A stretch of 7,578 bases of DNA from Saprospirales bacterium (GCA_003559985.1 PWJP01000250.1:1-7578), one strand, 5' to 3'. Positions 1 to 6,708 are shown, counted from the stretch's first letter. Notes: generated by a model from the letters alone, not told the origin. Translations and numbers: made by a program.

Positions 1-29
1 ACAGCAAGGGTAATTAACCAAATCTTCAT
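1..29 (-). CDS. Putative 5' end of a leftward gene with signal-peptide-like start (partial)
   Basis: Read on the minus strand, an ATG at 29-27 opens a frame that stays open to the window edge and encodes MKIWLITLA followed by a partial valine codon. A lysine after the initiator and then a hydrophobic run is the usual beginning of a Sec signal peptide or lipoprotein signal, so this may be the start of an exported protein. A TAnnTTTG element lies 21 bases upstream on the same strand, which suits a Bacteroidota promoter with a short leader. The frame is also open upstream, and an alternative ATG at 83-81 would add 18 residues. Only nine complete codons are visible, so the product cannot be named. 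A plus-strand frame is also open from base 1 to a stop at 103-105, but its translation does not look like protein. Confidence 0.38.
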
Positions 30-50
30 GGATATTAATTGTCTTCCTGA

Positions 51-58
51 CAAAGATA
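51..58 (-). promoter_or_regulatory. Possible -7 element of leftward promoter
   Basis: On the minus strand this reads TATCTTTG, an exact match to the Bacteroidota -7 pattern TAnnTTTG. It sits 21 bases before the ATG of the putative leftward gene, implying a leader of about 15 bases. No TTG is seen at the expected -33 distance, so support rests on the -7 box and its position. Confidence 0.35.
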
Positions 59-69
59 AGAAAGGCGCT

Positions 70-101
70 AAAAAATCCGGCATTACTCTCTGGCATTTTT
101 T
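70..101 (+). terminator. Hairpin with flanking A and T tracts, terminator-like
   Basis: AAAAAAT-CCGG (70-80) pairs with CTGG-(bulged C)-ATTTTTT (90-101) around a nine-base loop, with one G-T wobble. The final six T's give the look of an intrinsic terminator on the plus strand, and because the A and T tracts mirror each other it could work in either direction. No gene clearly ends just before it. If the flanking genes are divergent, it sits between their promoters, where it might insulate them from read-through or act as a protein-binding palindrome. The hairpin is visible; its role is inferred. Confidence 0.4.
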
Positions 102-153
102 ATAACTTAGCTACCGCTCTATATGGAATGTCATCCTTTTGCCAGCGAATTGG

Positions 154-183
154 TTGGTTTATTGGAATTAATGTGTATGTTTG
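154..183 (+). promoter_or_regulatory. Bacteroidota-type promoter for the ketoacyl synthase gene
   Basis: TTG at 154-156 is followed after exactly 19 bases by TATGTTTG at 176-183. This matches the primary sigma-factor pattern of Bacteroidota (TTG at -33, TAnnTTTG at -7) in both boxes and spacing. Transcription would begin near 188-191, giving a leader of about 100 bases before the ATG at 293. No conserved leader structure was recognised. The initiation region is A/T rich without a strong Shine-Dalgarno sequence, as is common in this phylum. Confidence 0.5.
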
Positions 184-292
184 ATGTTATTTGTTTAGGA
201 TCAATTTCAATGAATATAATGTTATCTAAGGAAGTGGCGTTCTTTGTGCCGGGAATCAGAAGGAATGCAGATGATTATTATAAATTGTACAG

Positions 293-1375
293 ATGAGTAA
301 AAAAACCTACAGCAGAATTATTGGAACCGGGAGTTTTGTCCCGCATATTGTGGTGAAGAATGAAGAGTTTCTGAAGAGGGAGTTTTTGGATGAACGCGGT
401 GGTAAATACGACAAGACGAATAGTGAGATTGTAGAAAAATTTCAACAAATCACCACCATCGATGAGCGGCGGTATGCCGGGGACGAAATGGTGACCAGCG
501 ATCTCGGTTTTGAAGCCGCAAAACGCGCTATTGAATCGGCGGGTATTTCCGGTGAGGAGTTGGATCACATTATTTTCGCACACAATTTTGGGGATGTAAA
601 AAAGGGTACTAATCGCTCGGATTTTGTACCGAGTTTGGCGGCTCGTGTAAAGAGCAGACTGGGTATTGAAAATCCGGGAAGTGTCTGCTACGACATTGCA
701 TTTGGATGTCCGGGATGGCTGCAGGCAGTGGTTCAGGCGGATTATTTGATTCGCTCGGGTGACTTTAATAAAGTTCTGGTAATAGGTGCTGAAGTTCTTT
801 CAAGGGTTTCTGATCCACACGACCGCGATAGCATGATTTACTCTGATGGTGCGGGAGCTGTGGTCCTTCAGGGAGAAACCAGTGAAGAACCAAAAGGGAT
901 TCTCGGGCACACGGCCCGGTCTGATGCCCATCAGTATTCACAAATGTTGCACATGGGGGCCTCTTACCATCCCAATGGTCTCAATGAAGGCAATATTTAC
1001 CTGAAAATGAACGGACGGAAATTGTATCAGTACGCCCTGACTTATGTGCCTCAGGCCATTAAAGACTGTCTAGACAAATGCGAAATACCTATTGGGGATG
1101 TCTCCAAATTGTTGATTCATCAGGCCAATGGCAAAATGGACGAGGCCATCCTCAAAAGGCTTTACAAACTGTACGGTGAAAAAAATGTCCCGGATCACAT
1201 TATGCCCATGACCATCTCCTGGCTCGGCAATTCCTCCGTTGCTACAATCCCAACTCTCCTGGATCTCATATTGCGAGGCGAACTGGAAAACCACCAATTG
1301 GAGGAAGGGCAAATTGTCGTACTCGCTTCCGTGGGCGCCGGAATGAACATCAATGCCCTGGTATATAGGATGTAA
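293..1375 (+). CDS. 3-oxoacyl-ACP synthase III family protein (KAS III, FabH-like)
   Basis: A cytoplasmic thiolase-fold condensing enzyme of 360 residues. FabH-type enzymes join an acyl-CoA primer to malonyl-ACP and so start fatty acid synthesis; relatives make specialised acyl chains. The catalytic triad is visible: Cys139 in FGCPGW, His276 in LLIHQAN and Asn313 in WLGNSSVA. The fold-typical C-terminal glycine loop is SVGAGMNINAL (346-356). It is longer than E. coli FabH (317 residues), mainly because of a charged stretch at about 23-60 before TTIDERRYA, a feature I associate with Bacteroidota long-form KAS III proteins. The ATG at 293 puts the first beta strand (SRIIGTGSFVP) right at the N-terminus, as expected. 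It stands alone: no acyl carrier protein, malonyl transferase, ketoreductase or flexirubin/resorcinol genes adjoin it. Membership of the family is firm. Whether it is the housekeeping initiator or a second paralogue with another primer cannot be decided here, so no symbol is given. Confidence 0.93.
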   Translation: MSKKTYSRIIGTGSFVPHIVVKNEEFLKREFLDERGGKYDKTNSEIVEKFQQITTIDERRYAGDEMVTSDLGFEAAKRAIESAGISGEELDHIIFAHNFGDVKKGTNRSDFVPSLAARVKSRLGIENPGSVCYDIAFGCPGWLQAVVQADYLIRSGDFNKVLVIGAEVLSRVSDPHDRDSMIYSDGAGAVVLQGETSEEPKGILGHTARSDAHQYSQMLHMGASYHPNGLNEGNIYLKMNGRKLYQYALTYVPQAIKDCLDKCEIPIGDVSKLLIHQANGKMDEAILKRLYKLYGEKNVPDHIMPMTISWLGNSSVATIPTLLDLILRGELENHQLEEGQIVVLASVGAGMNINALVYRM

Positions 1376-1417
1376 TGCCGACTTATTTCACAATTGAAGA
1401 TACAGTGAAGATTGATT

Positions 1418-1503
1418 GGGGATGAAAGTGGAAGGTAGCTCATCCAGTTCAGAGTGCTGCGACTGAGACTAAGAAGTCACTGGTTCAAACTCAAGCATCC
1501 CCA
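1418..1503 (+). ncRNA. tRNA-shaped element, imperfect (possible tRNA relic or structured RNA)
   Basis: GGGGATG (1418-1424) pairs perfectly with CATCCCC (1496-1502), followed by an A like a discriminator base; CCA is not encoded. Counting back from the 3' arm gives tRNA spacing: a 17-base T arm (1479-1495, stem ACTGG, loop TTCAAAC), a five-base variable region AAGTC and a 17-base anticodon arm (1457-1473, loop ACTGAGA). A D arm, GCTC/GAGT (1438-1455), is also present. Departures are clear. Eleven extra bases lie between the acceptor and the TA preceding the D arm. The T stem has two mismatches and the anticodon stem two. The D loop has AG where GG is expected, and position 33 is C rather than T. 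The anticodon position reads TGA (serine), yet the long serine variable arm is absent. A working elongator tRNA is therefore unlikely. A decayed tRNA copy or a tRNA-like RNA or leader fits better. Confidence 0.42.
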
Positions 1504-1511
1504 CTCAGGAC

Positions 1512-1535
1512 AAATAAAGCTCTAGACCTTTATTT
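1512..1535 (+). terminator. A/T-rich hairpin, weak terminator-like
   Basis: AAATAAAG (1512-1519) and CTTTATTT (1528-1535) form a perfect eight-base-pair stem with an eight-base loop. It begins nine bases after the tRNA-like element and could mark the 3' end of that RNA or of the synthase transcript. The stem has only one G-C pair, and no clean run of T's follows (AGGTTTCTG), so it would be weak. The rest of the gap to 1624 contains no convincing Bacteroidota promoter. The nearest candidate, TAGGTTTC at 1535-1542, matches the -7 pattern except for its last base. Confidence 0.3.
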
Positions 1536-1624
1536 AGGTTTCTGTCATTTGCTACCCGTCTTCTAAACCCTTTTCAGGATCTCGCATTATGCTATCAGTT
1601 TTTGTATAAAAAATACTGCGAACC

Positions 1625-3748
1625 ATGCGTAAGGGACCTGATTCTATCTTCTACCACTTGACAAGGTTGGGTTTACCGGTTTTTCTACTGCTACTTCCTA
1701 CTCATTATTGCGTTTACGCATCTTCCACTTTCGATGGGTCAACAATGGCAAAAGATACCATCCAACTCATCAGTGGAGAAGATTTACCGGAGGTGAAGAT
1801 CACAGCTTTCGAGAGTGAACGGCCGCTTTTGCAACAGGCTGTGGGAATAGAGCGGTTGGGTCCGGCAGATTTCGAAGCTTTTGGAAGCAGGAGTTTAAAC
1901 AGTGCCATTAATTCCAGGCCGGGCGTGCGACTTGAACAACGTGCGCCCTCCAGCTACCGGGTTTCAGTGAGGGGTAGTTCTCTGCGCGCACCCTTTGGTG
2001 TTCGAAATGTCAAGGTTTACTGGAATGATCTCCCCCTTACCCTGGCCGATGGCACCACAGCGCTCAACATACTGGATGTGGCTGCAACCGATGAAATCGA
2101 AATTCTTAAGGGTCCTGCCGGGAGTATTTACGGGGCCGGGAATGGGGGTGTTTTAAAGTTCAGTAATCGCCTTTCAGATGAGGAATCACGTTTGACTGCC
2201 CAATCAGCCATAGGTTCCTTTGACATGTTTCGACTTGGCTTGAAAAAATCCGGAGCTACCGATGATATGCAATACACGGCGGGGCTTCATCATTTCCAAT
2301 CCGATGGACACCGCGAACACAGCCGCACTGAACGCACCGTATTTAATTTTTCGGGCAGATGGTTTCCCACAGCCGATCAACCGGTGGGTTTTCATATTCT
2401 GTATTCCGATCTGTTTTATCAAATCCCCGGTGGTTTGACACTGGGACAGTTCGAAGAAGATGCCTACCAGTCCCGTCCTGGGAGTATTGAGCAAAATTCT
2501 TCAATTCGACAGCGCACTCTTTTAACCGGCTTCACAATGGAGCGCAATTTGGGCAATAATATTACCAATTACAGCTCTGTTTTCCTGACTAACACAGATT
2601 TTGACCACCCTTTTATACTGGATTACAAAAAAGATCTCGGTAACGATTATGGGGGCCGGACGGTTTTCAGGAAAGATGCTTTGTTGGCCGGACTGCCATT
2701 GAGATTGGTTCTGGGTGCCGAATTTCAGCAGGGGCGCGTTTCGGCCAGGAATTTCGGCAACAAAGAAGGGGTTCGAGATACCATGCGGTTTGCCGACGAC
2801 ATCAGGACAAGGAACTACTTTTTCTTCACCCAGGCAGAAGCAGAATTGAGTAGTGATTGGTTGTTGACCCTGGGTTTGAGTCGGAATACGGTGGGTTACA
2901 GAGTTGAGCGCAATGTGGACAACCTGACCGGAATGCCCTTTTCAGTTTCAAGAAATTTTCAAGCCGAATGGGTGCCGCGCATTGCTGCCTCTTATCAACT
3001 CAATGAAAGATCATCTATGTTTGCCTCCGCTAGCGCGGGGTTTTCGCCTCCCACATTGGACGAATTTCGCACCAATGAGGGTAGTTTAAATGAGGATTTG
3101 GAAGCAGAGCGGGGGTTGAATTTCGAACTTGGCTACCGGGGAATAATGCCGCAAATGGGGGTTAAATGGGATCTCTCGACCTTTTACTACCGCTTGTCCG
3201 AGTCTATTTCTACCTTCACCAATGAAGACGGAGTGGTGCTGTTTCGCAATTCCGGTGGAACGAACCAGTTTGGCGTAGAATTTTCACTGGAATACCCATT
3301 GCTTCGCACTTCCGAAAATCGGTTTATCTCTGCTATTCAACTTAAGCATTCCTATACCGGACATTTCTTCTACTTCAGAGATCAAATTTTGGGAGAAGTT
3401 GATCTGAGTGGCAATTATCTTACCGGTGTCGCTCCTCACTCCACCTTTAATGAGCTCAAATTTGGTTTTTTGGGTTCAGGGAGTCTTCACCTTCAACACC
3501 GCTATTCAGATCGTTTGCCGCTGACGGATGACAATATTGATTTCCAGTCCTCCTGGAGCGTTTTCAATCTGAGGCTTAACTATGGATTCCAGACAGGTTT
3601 TGCAGAAAGAATTTTCCTTTCAGCCGGTCTGGACAATGTATTTGATACAACCTACAGCCTGGGGAATGACCTCAATGCTTTTGGCGGACGGTATTACCAG
3701 ACTGCTGCCGGCAGGAACTGGGATATTTCCTTGCGAATTGAGATATGA
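1625..3748 (+). CDS. TonB-dependent outer-membrane receptor (iron-complex/siderophore type fold)
   Basis: A 707-residue outer-membrane beta-barrel that imports a ligand using TonB/ExbBD energy. A basic N-terminus and hydrophobic segment (LGLPVFLLLLP, about 15-25) form a signal peptide with a likely cut after VYA near residue 32. LPEVKITA (54-61) resembles a TonB box. The plug domain spans about 68-182, with VRGSSLR (115-121) and the closing EIEILKGPAGSIYGAGNGGV motif (157-176). The rest is barrel, including the family motif AGFSPPTLDEF followed by EAERGLNFELGYRG. The N-terminal carboxypeptidase-like domain typical of SusC proteins is absent and no susD neighbour follows, arguing against glycan uptake and for an iron-complex, cobalamin or similar ligand; the substrate is undetermined. 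The protein ends in Ile rather than the common aromatic residue. An in-frame stop at 1607-1609 makes the ATG at 1625 the first possible ATG start. A small inverted repeat, GTAT-N5-ATAC (1604-1616), lies just upstream. Confidence 0.93.
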   Translation: MRKGPDSIFYHLTRLGLPVFLLLLPTHYCVYASSTFDGSTMAKDTIQLISGEDLPEVKITAFESERPLLQQAVGIERLGPADFEAFGSRSLNSAINSRPGVRLEQRAPSSYRVSVRGSSLRAPFGVRNVKVYWNDLPLTLADGTTALNILDVAATDEIEILKGPAGSIYGAGNGGVLKFSNRLSDEESRLTAQSAIGSFDMFRLGLKKSGATDDMQYTAGLHHFQSDGHREHSRTERTVFNFSGRWFPTADQPVGFHILYSDLFYQIPGGLTLGQFEEDAYQSRPGSIEQNSSIRQRTLLTGFTMERNLGNNITNYSSVFLTNTDFDHPFILDYKKDLGNDYGGRTVFRKDALLAGLPLRLVLGAEFQQGRVSARNFGNKEGVRDTMRFADDIRTRNYFFFTQAEAELSSDWLLTLGLSRNTVGYRVERNVDNLTGMPFSVSRNFQAEWVPRIAASYQLNERSSMFASASAGFSPPTLDEFRTNEGSLNEDLEAERGLNFELGYRGIMPQMGVKWDLSTFYYRLSESISTFTNEDGVVLFRNSGGTNQFGVEFSLEYPLLRTSENRFISAIQLKHSYTGHFFYFRDQILGEVDLSGNYLTGVAPHSTFNELKFGFLGSGSLHLQHRYSDRLPLTDDNIDFQSSWSVFNLRLNYGFQTGFAERIFLSAGLDNVFDTTYSLGNDLNAFGGRYYQTAAGRNWDISLRIEI

Positions 3749-3823
3749 CTTTTTTAACCCCGTTAGCAATTTTGACTGAAGTTTATTCCGGATACCTCAG
3801 TGGAAAAGCACCTGTCTTTTTCA

Positions 3824-3836
3824 GTCATTTTCTGAC
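3824..3836. repeat. Inverted repeat GTCA-N5-TGAC upstream of clpB
   Basis: GTCA and TGAC flank five bases (TTTTC), about 100 bases before the clpB start. A short dyad in front of a heat-shock gene could be an operator, but four-base arms are common by chance. The preceding part of the gap (3749-3823) shows only a loose ACTGA...TCAGT pairing (3775-3779 with 3797-3801) and no strong terminator for the receptor gene. Confidence 0.25.
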
Positions 3837-3849
3837 AAAAAATCCGAAA

Positions 3850-3877
3850 CACACTGCCATAATGGCCGCAAAGTGTG
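3850..3877. repeat. Nested inverted repeat upstream of clpB
   Basis: The core GCCAT-A-ATGGC (3856-3866) is a perfect five-base dyad around one base. Immediately outside it, CACACT (3850-3855) pairs with AGTGTG (3872-3877) after a five-base bulge CGCAA. Together the arms give eleven paired positions, 58-85 bases before the clpB ATG. This is a plausible regulatory site for a stress gene. It is not the HrcA/CIRCE element, and I cannot assign it to a known Bacteroidota regulator. Confidence 0.4.
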
Positions 3878-3890
3878 GCTTTTGGGCAAG

Positions 3891-3906
3891 TGGTTGGAAA
3901 TTTGCA
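3891..3906 (+). promoter_or_regulatory. Candidate clpB promoter, -24/-12-like or -7-like
   Basis: TGG at 3891-3893 and TTGCA at 3902-3906 place GG and GC exactly ten bases apart, the invariant spacing of sigma-54 promoters (TGGCAC-N5-TTGCA), although the CAC part of the first box is TTG. The same bases contain GAAATTTG (3897-3904), seven of eight matches to the primary-sigma -7 pattern TAnnTTTG, but without a TTG at -33 distance. Either reading would start transcription shortly before the ATG at 3935, giving a very short leader. Confidence 0.27.
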
Positions 3907-3934
3907 GGTAGGGAATTAAAAAAAATCAACACCC

Positions 3935-6625
3935 ATGACATTTGAAAATTTCACCGTAAAATCGCAGGAGGCCATTCTCAAGGCCCAGCAGATTGCGCAG
4001 GGATACAACCAACAGACTGTTGATACACCCCATCTTCTCAAAGGAATAATGGAGGAAGGAGAGGATGTGTTTTCCTTTTTACTAGGCAAAATGGGCGTGA
4101 ACTATCCGACAGTAAAGACCGCTGTTGACAAAGCGATAGAGTCATACCCAAAAGTAGAGGGAAGCGATAAGCAGTATCTCACCAATGATTCCAATAAGGC
4201 GCTCAATCGCGCCAGAAGTCTAATGAAGGAATTTCAGGATGAGTACATTTCCCTCGAATTGATTATTCTCGGTATTTTGCAGGGCAACGACAAGGGCTCA
4301 GCCATTTTAAAGGATGCTGGAGCCACCGAAAAAAAGATGAAGGATGCCATCGGAGAATTGCGAAAGGGAAGTCGGGTCAAAGATCAGCAAGCTGACAATC
4401 AGTACAATGCACTCGATAAGTATGCCATAAACCTCAACGAACAGGCTGAGAGCGGAAAGCTCGACCCCATTATTGGGCGAGATGAAGAGATTCGCAGGGT
4501 TATGCACATATTGAGTCGTCGGAAAAAGAATAACCCAATATTGATTGGAGATGCCGGAGTGGGAAAAACCGCTATTATAGAGGGTATTGCCTGGCGTATA
4601 GTAAAGGGAGATATTCCTGAAAACCTCGGTAACAAAAAAATATATACCCTCGACCTCGCCTCTCTCATTGCCGGAGCCAAGTACAAGGGTGAATTTGAGG
4701 AGCGGTTAAAGGCCGTCATTAAGGAAGTAACCTCTTCCGATGGTCGTATTATACTGTTTATTGATGAGATACACACCCTTATTGGTGCCGGTGGCGGAGG
4801 TGGAGCCATGGATGCTGCCAATATTCTAAAGCCCGCCCTGGCCCGTGGAGAACTGAGGACCATTGGTGCAACAACCCTTGATGAATACCAGAAATACTTC
4901 GAGAGTGATAAAGCACTGGAGAGGCGGTTTCAGAAGGTGGTAATCGGTCAGCCCTCAGTGGATGATACCATTACCATTTTGAGAGGTTTACAGGAACGCT
5001 ATGAGGTATATCACAAAATCGAGATTCTGGATGAGGCACTCATTGCCGCTGCGGAACTCTCAGACCGCTACATCACTGACCGGCAGTTGCCCGACAAAGC
5101 CATTGACCTCATTGATGAGGCTGCAGCTAAACTCAGGTTGGAATTGGATTCTGTGCCTGAGGTTATCGATGAGTGGGACAGAAAGGTTCGTCAGCTTGAG
5201 ATTGAAAAAGAGCACTTTAAAAGGGAGAAAAACAAGCGCCAAATTGAATCCATCAACGAACAGATCGCCAATGCGCGAGAGAAGCTGGATGAACTAAAGG
5301 CCGGCTGGAACAACGAGAAAGAAATTGTAGATACCATTCAAAGTATCAGAAAGGATATCGAGGAATTGGAATTGCAGGCGCAGCGCGCTGAAAGGGATAG
5401 CAACTTCGAATTGGTTGCAAAAATCCGCTATGGTGAGCTAAAGGAAAGGGAGGCCATGTTGAGAGTGGCGGAGGAAAAATTAGACGCACTTCCTGAAGAC
5501 CAAAGATTCACTAAAGACGAGGTAACTGCCAACGACATCGCGGAAGTTGTTTCCCGATGGACCGGAATCCCTCTGCGGAAGATGCTTCAATCCGAAAAGG
5601 AGAAACTCCTCAATATGGAGGGTGAGATCAACCGCAGGTTAATTGGGCAGGATGAAGCGGTACGAGCGGTTGCAGATGCTGTGCGAAGGAGTCGTGCCGG
5701 CTTGCAGGATTCCAACAAACCAATAGGCAGCTTTATCTTCCTCGGACCCACCGGTGTCGGAAAAACTGAGCTTGCTAAATCACTGGCCTGGGTGCTCTTC
5801 GATGATGAGAAAGCTGTTATTCGTCTGGATATGAGTGAGTACCAGGAGAGGCATGCTGTTTCAAGATTGGTGGGTGCTCCTCCGGGCTATGTGGGCTACG
5901 ATGAAGGAGGTCAACTCACAGAGGCGGTGCGCCGGAGACCATACAGTATTGTCCTTTTGGATGAGATAGAAAAAGCCCATCCGGATACCTTCAATATTCT
6001 TTTGCAGGTATTGGATGATGGCCGACTTACGGACAGTAAGGGCCGGGTAGCAGATTTTAAGAATACCATTTTGATCATGACCTCCAACATGGGTTCTGAC
6101 ATCATTTTGGACAACTTCGAAGACCTGGCCGAGGCCGAAGACAAACACCGCGATGACATCATAGAAACTACCAGGCTTGAAGTTTTTGAATTGCTTAAAC
6201 AGCAACTCAGACCTGAGTTTCTAAATCGAATCGACGAGCAAATTATGTTTTTGCCACTGACGCGCTACGAGGTAGAGCAAATTTTACACCTGCTTTTGGA
6301 CAAGGTTAGGGAAAACCTCAAGCGACAGGGATTGCAGGTTGAGATAAGTAAGAAGGCAGCCACAGTGCTTGCCGACCTCGGCTTTGATCCTCAGTACGGA
6401 GCGCGTCCGATGAAAAGGGTGTTGCAAAAAGAACTGGTAAACGAATTGTCCAGAAGAATACTGGCCGGAGAATTTGCCAACGGTGATACCATTTATGTTG
6501 ATGCCGGACCGATTGGACTCAAGTTTTCCCCTGAACCCGGTGAAAAATGGGAGCCTGCGAAACCCGACAACAGCATTTACAACCCAGATAATTCCGGAAG
6601 TACTGCTGCAGATGAGTTGAAATAA
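3935..6625 (+). CDS. clpB: ATP-dependent protein disaggregase ClpB (Hsp100)
   Basis: A hexameric cytoplasmic AAA+ chaperone that threads aggregated proteins through its pore in cooperation with DnaK/DnaJ/GrpE. All parts are present in its 896 residues. The N-domain with two Clp repeats spans about 1-145. D1 has Walker A GDAGVGKT (205-212), pore loop KYKGEFEER (249-257), Walker B ILFIDE (273-278) and arginine-finger region ALERRFQ (327-333). The coiled-coil M domain runs about 405-535 and separates ClpB from ClpA/ClpC proteins. D2 has Walker A GPTGVGKT (604-611), pore loop GYVGYDEGG (651-659), Walker B VLLDE (673-677) and sensor-2 GARP (822-825). No ClpP-binding loop (IGF/IGL) was noticed, fitting a disaggregase rather than a protease partner. 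The C-terminus carries about 30 extra polar, Pro/Asn-rich residues (866-896). The start matches the usual N-terminus (MTFENFTVKSQEAI), and no strong Shine-Dalgarno sequence precedes it. It appears monocistronic. Confidence 0.97.
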   Translation: MTFENFTVKSQEAILKAQQIAQGYNQQTVDTPHLLKGIMEEGEDVFSFLLGKMGVNYPTVKTAVDKAIESYPKVEGSDKQYLTNDSNKALNRARSLMKEFQDEYISLELIILGILQGNDKGSAILKDAGATEKKMKDAIGELRKGSRVKDQQADNQYNALDKYAINLNEQAESGKLDPIIGRDEEIRRVMHILSRRKKNNPILIGDAGVGKTAIIEGIAWRIVKGDIPENLGNKKIYTLDLASLIAGAKYKGEFEERLKAVIKEVTSSDGRIILFIDEIHTLIGAGGGGGAMDAANILKPALARGELRTIGATTLDEYQKYFESDKALERRFQKVVIGQPSVDDTITILRGLQERYEVYHKIEILDEALIAAAELSDRYITDRQLPDKAIDLIDEAAAKLRLELDSVPEVIDEWDRKVRQLEIEKEHFKREKNKRQIESINEQIANAREKLDELKAGWNNEKEIVDTIQSIRKDIEELELQAQRAERDSNFELVAKIRYGELKEREAMLRVAEEKLDALPEDQRFTKDEVTANDIAEVVSRWTGIPLRKMLQSEKEKLLNMEGEINRRLIGQDEAVRAVADAVRRSRAGLQDSNKPIGSFIFLGPTGVGKTELAKSLAWVLFDDEKAVIRLDMSEYQERHAVSRLVGAPPGYVGYDEGGQLTEAVRRRPYSIVLLDEIEKAHPDTFNILLQVLDDGRLTDSKGRVADFKNTILIMTSNMGSDIILDNFEDLAEAEDKHRDDIIETTRLEVFELLKQQLRPEFLNRIDEQIMFLPLTRYEVEQILHLLLDKVRENLKRQGLQVEISKKAATVLADLGFDPQYGARPMKRVLQKELVNELSRRILAGEFANGDTIYVDAGPIGLKFSPEPGEKWEPAKPDNSIYNPDNSGSTAADELK

Positions 6626-6630
6626 TTTTT

Positions 6631-6660
6631 GCAACAACTCCGGGTTTGTTGCTCTCTTTT
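6631..6660 (+). terminator. Intrinsic terminator of clpB
   Basis: GCAACAA (6631-6637) pairs perfectly with TTGTTGC (6646-6652) around an eight-base loop, followed by TCTCTTTT. The stem starts five bases after the clpB TAA at 6623-6625. This placement and the T-rich tail indicate factor-independent termination. Confidence 0.7.
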
Positions 6661-6708
6661 GGAGAACCTGCCTCTGAACGAAAGTCATTATTAAAGTTAG
6701 CCATTAAC

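Noticed and set aside
1..105. Rightward gene ending at a TAA at 103-105
   Set aside because: The frame is open for 34 codons from the edge but its translation is not protein-like and its end lies over the hairpin. The leftward signal-peptide-like start is preferred, though neither is proven.
1465..1468. TPP riboswitch signature CTGAGA
   Set aside because: Only this short motif matches; the second half of the THI box is absent and the gene downstream is not a thiamine gene by any visible feature.
1429..1484. Cobalamin riboswitch upstream of the TonB receptor
   Set aside because: GTGGAA, TCATCC, GCGACTGA and GTCACTGG loosely recall AGGGAA, AATCC, GCAACTGT and GCCACTG of that riboswitch, and the downstream gene type would suit. 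However, several invariant bases differ, and the closing GGGAAGG segment is missing. The tRNA-like spacing explains the stretch better. A covariance-model search would settle it.
3745..3945. A 66-codon frame starting with an ATG that overlaps the receptor stop (ATGA) and running into clpB
   Set aside because: The start-stop overlap looks like translational coupling, but the product resembles no protein I know. It runs over the regulatory repeats before clpB and its end overlaps the well-supported clpB start, so chance is the simpler explanation.
4399..4863. A 154-codon minus-strand frame inside clpB, and other long antisense frames in clpB and the receptor
   Set aside because: They lie wholly within strongly supported genes, have no plausible domains, and their composition follows from the codon pattern of the sense strand.
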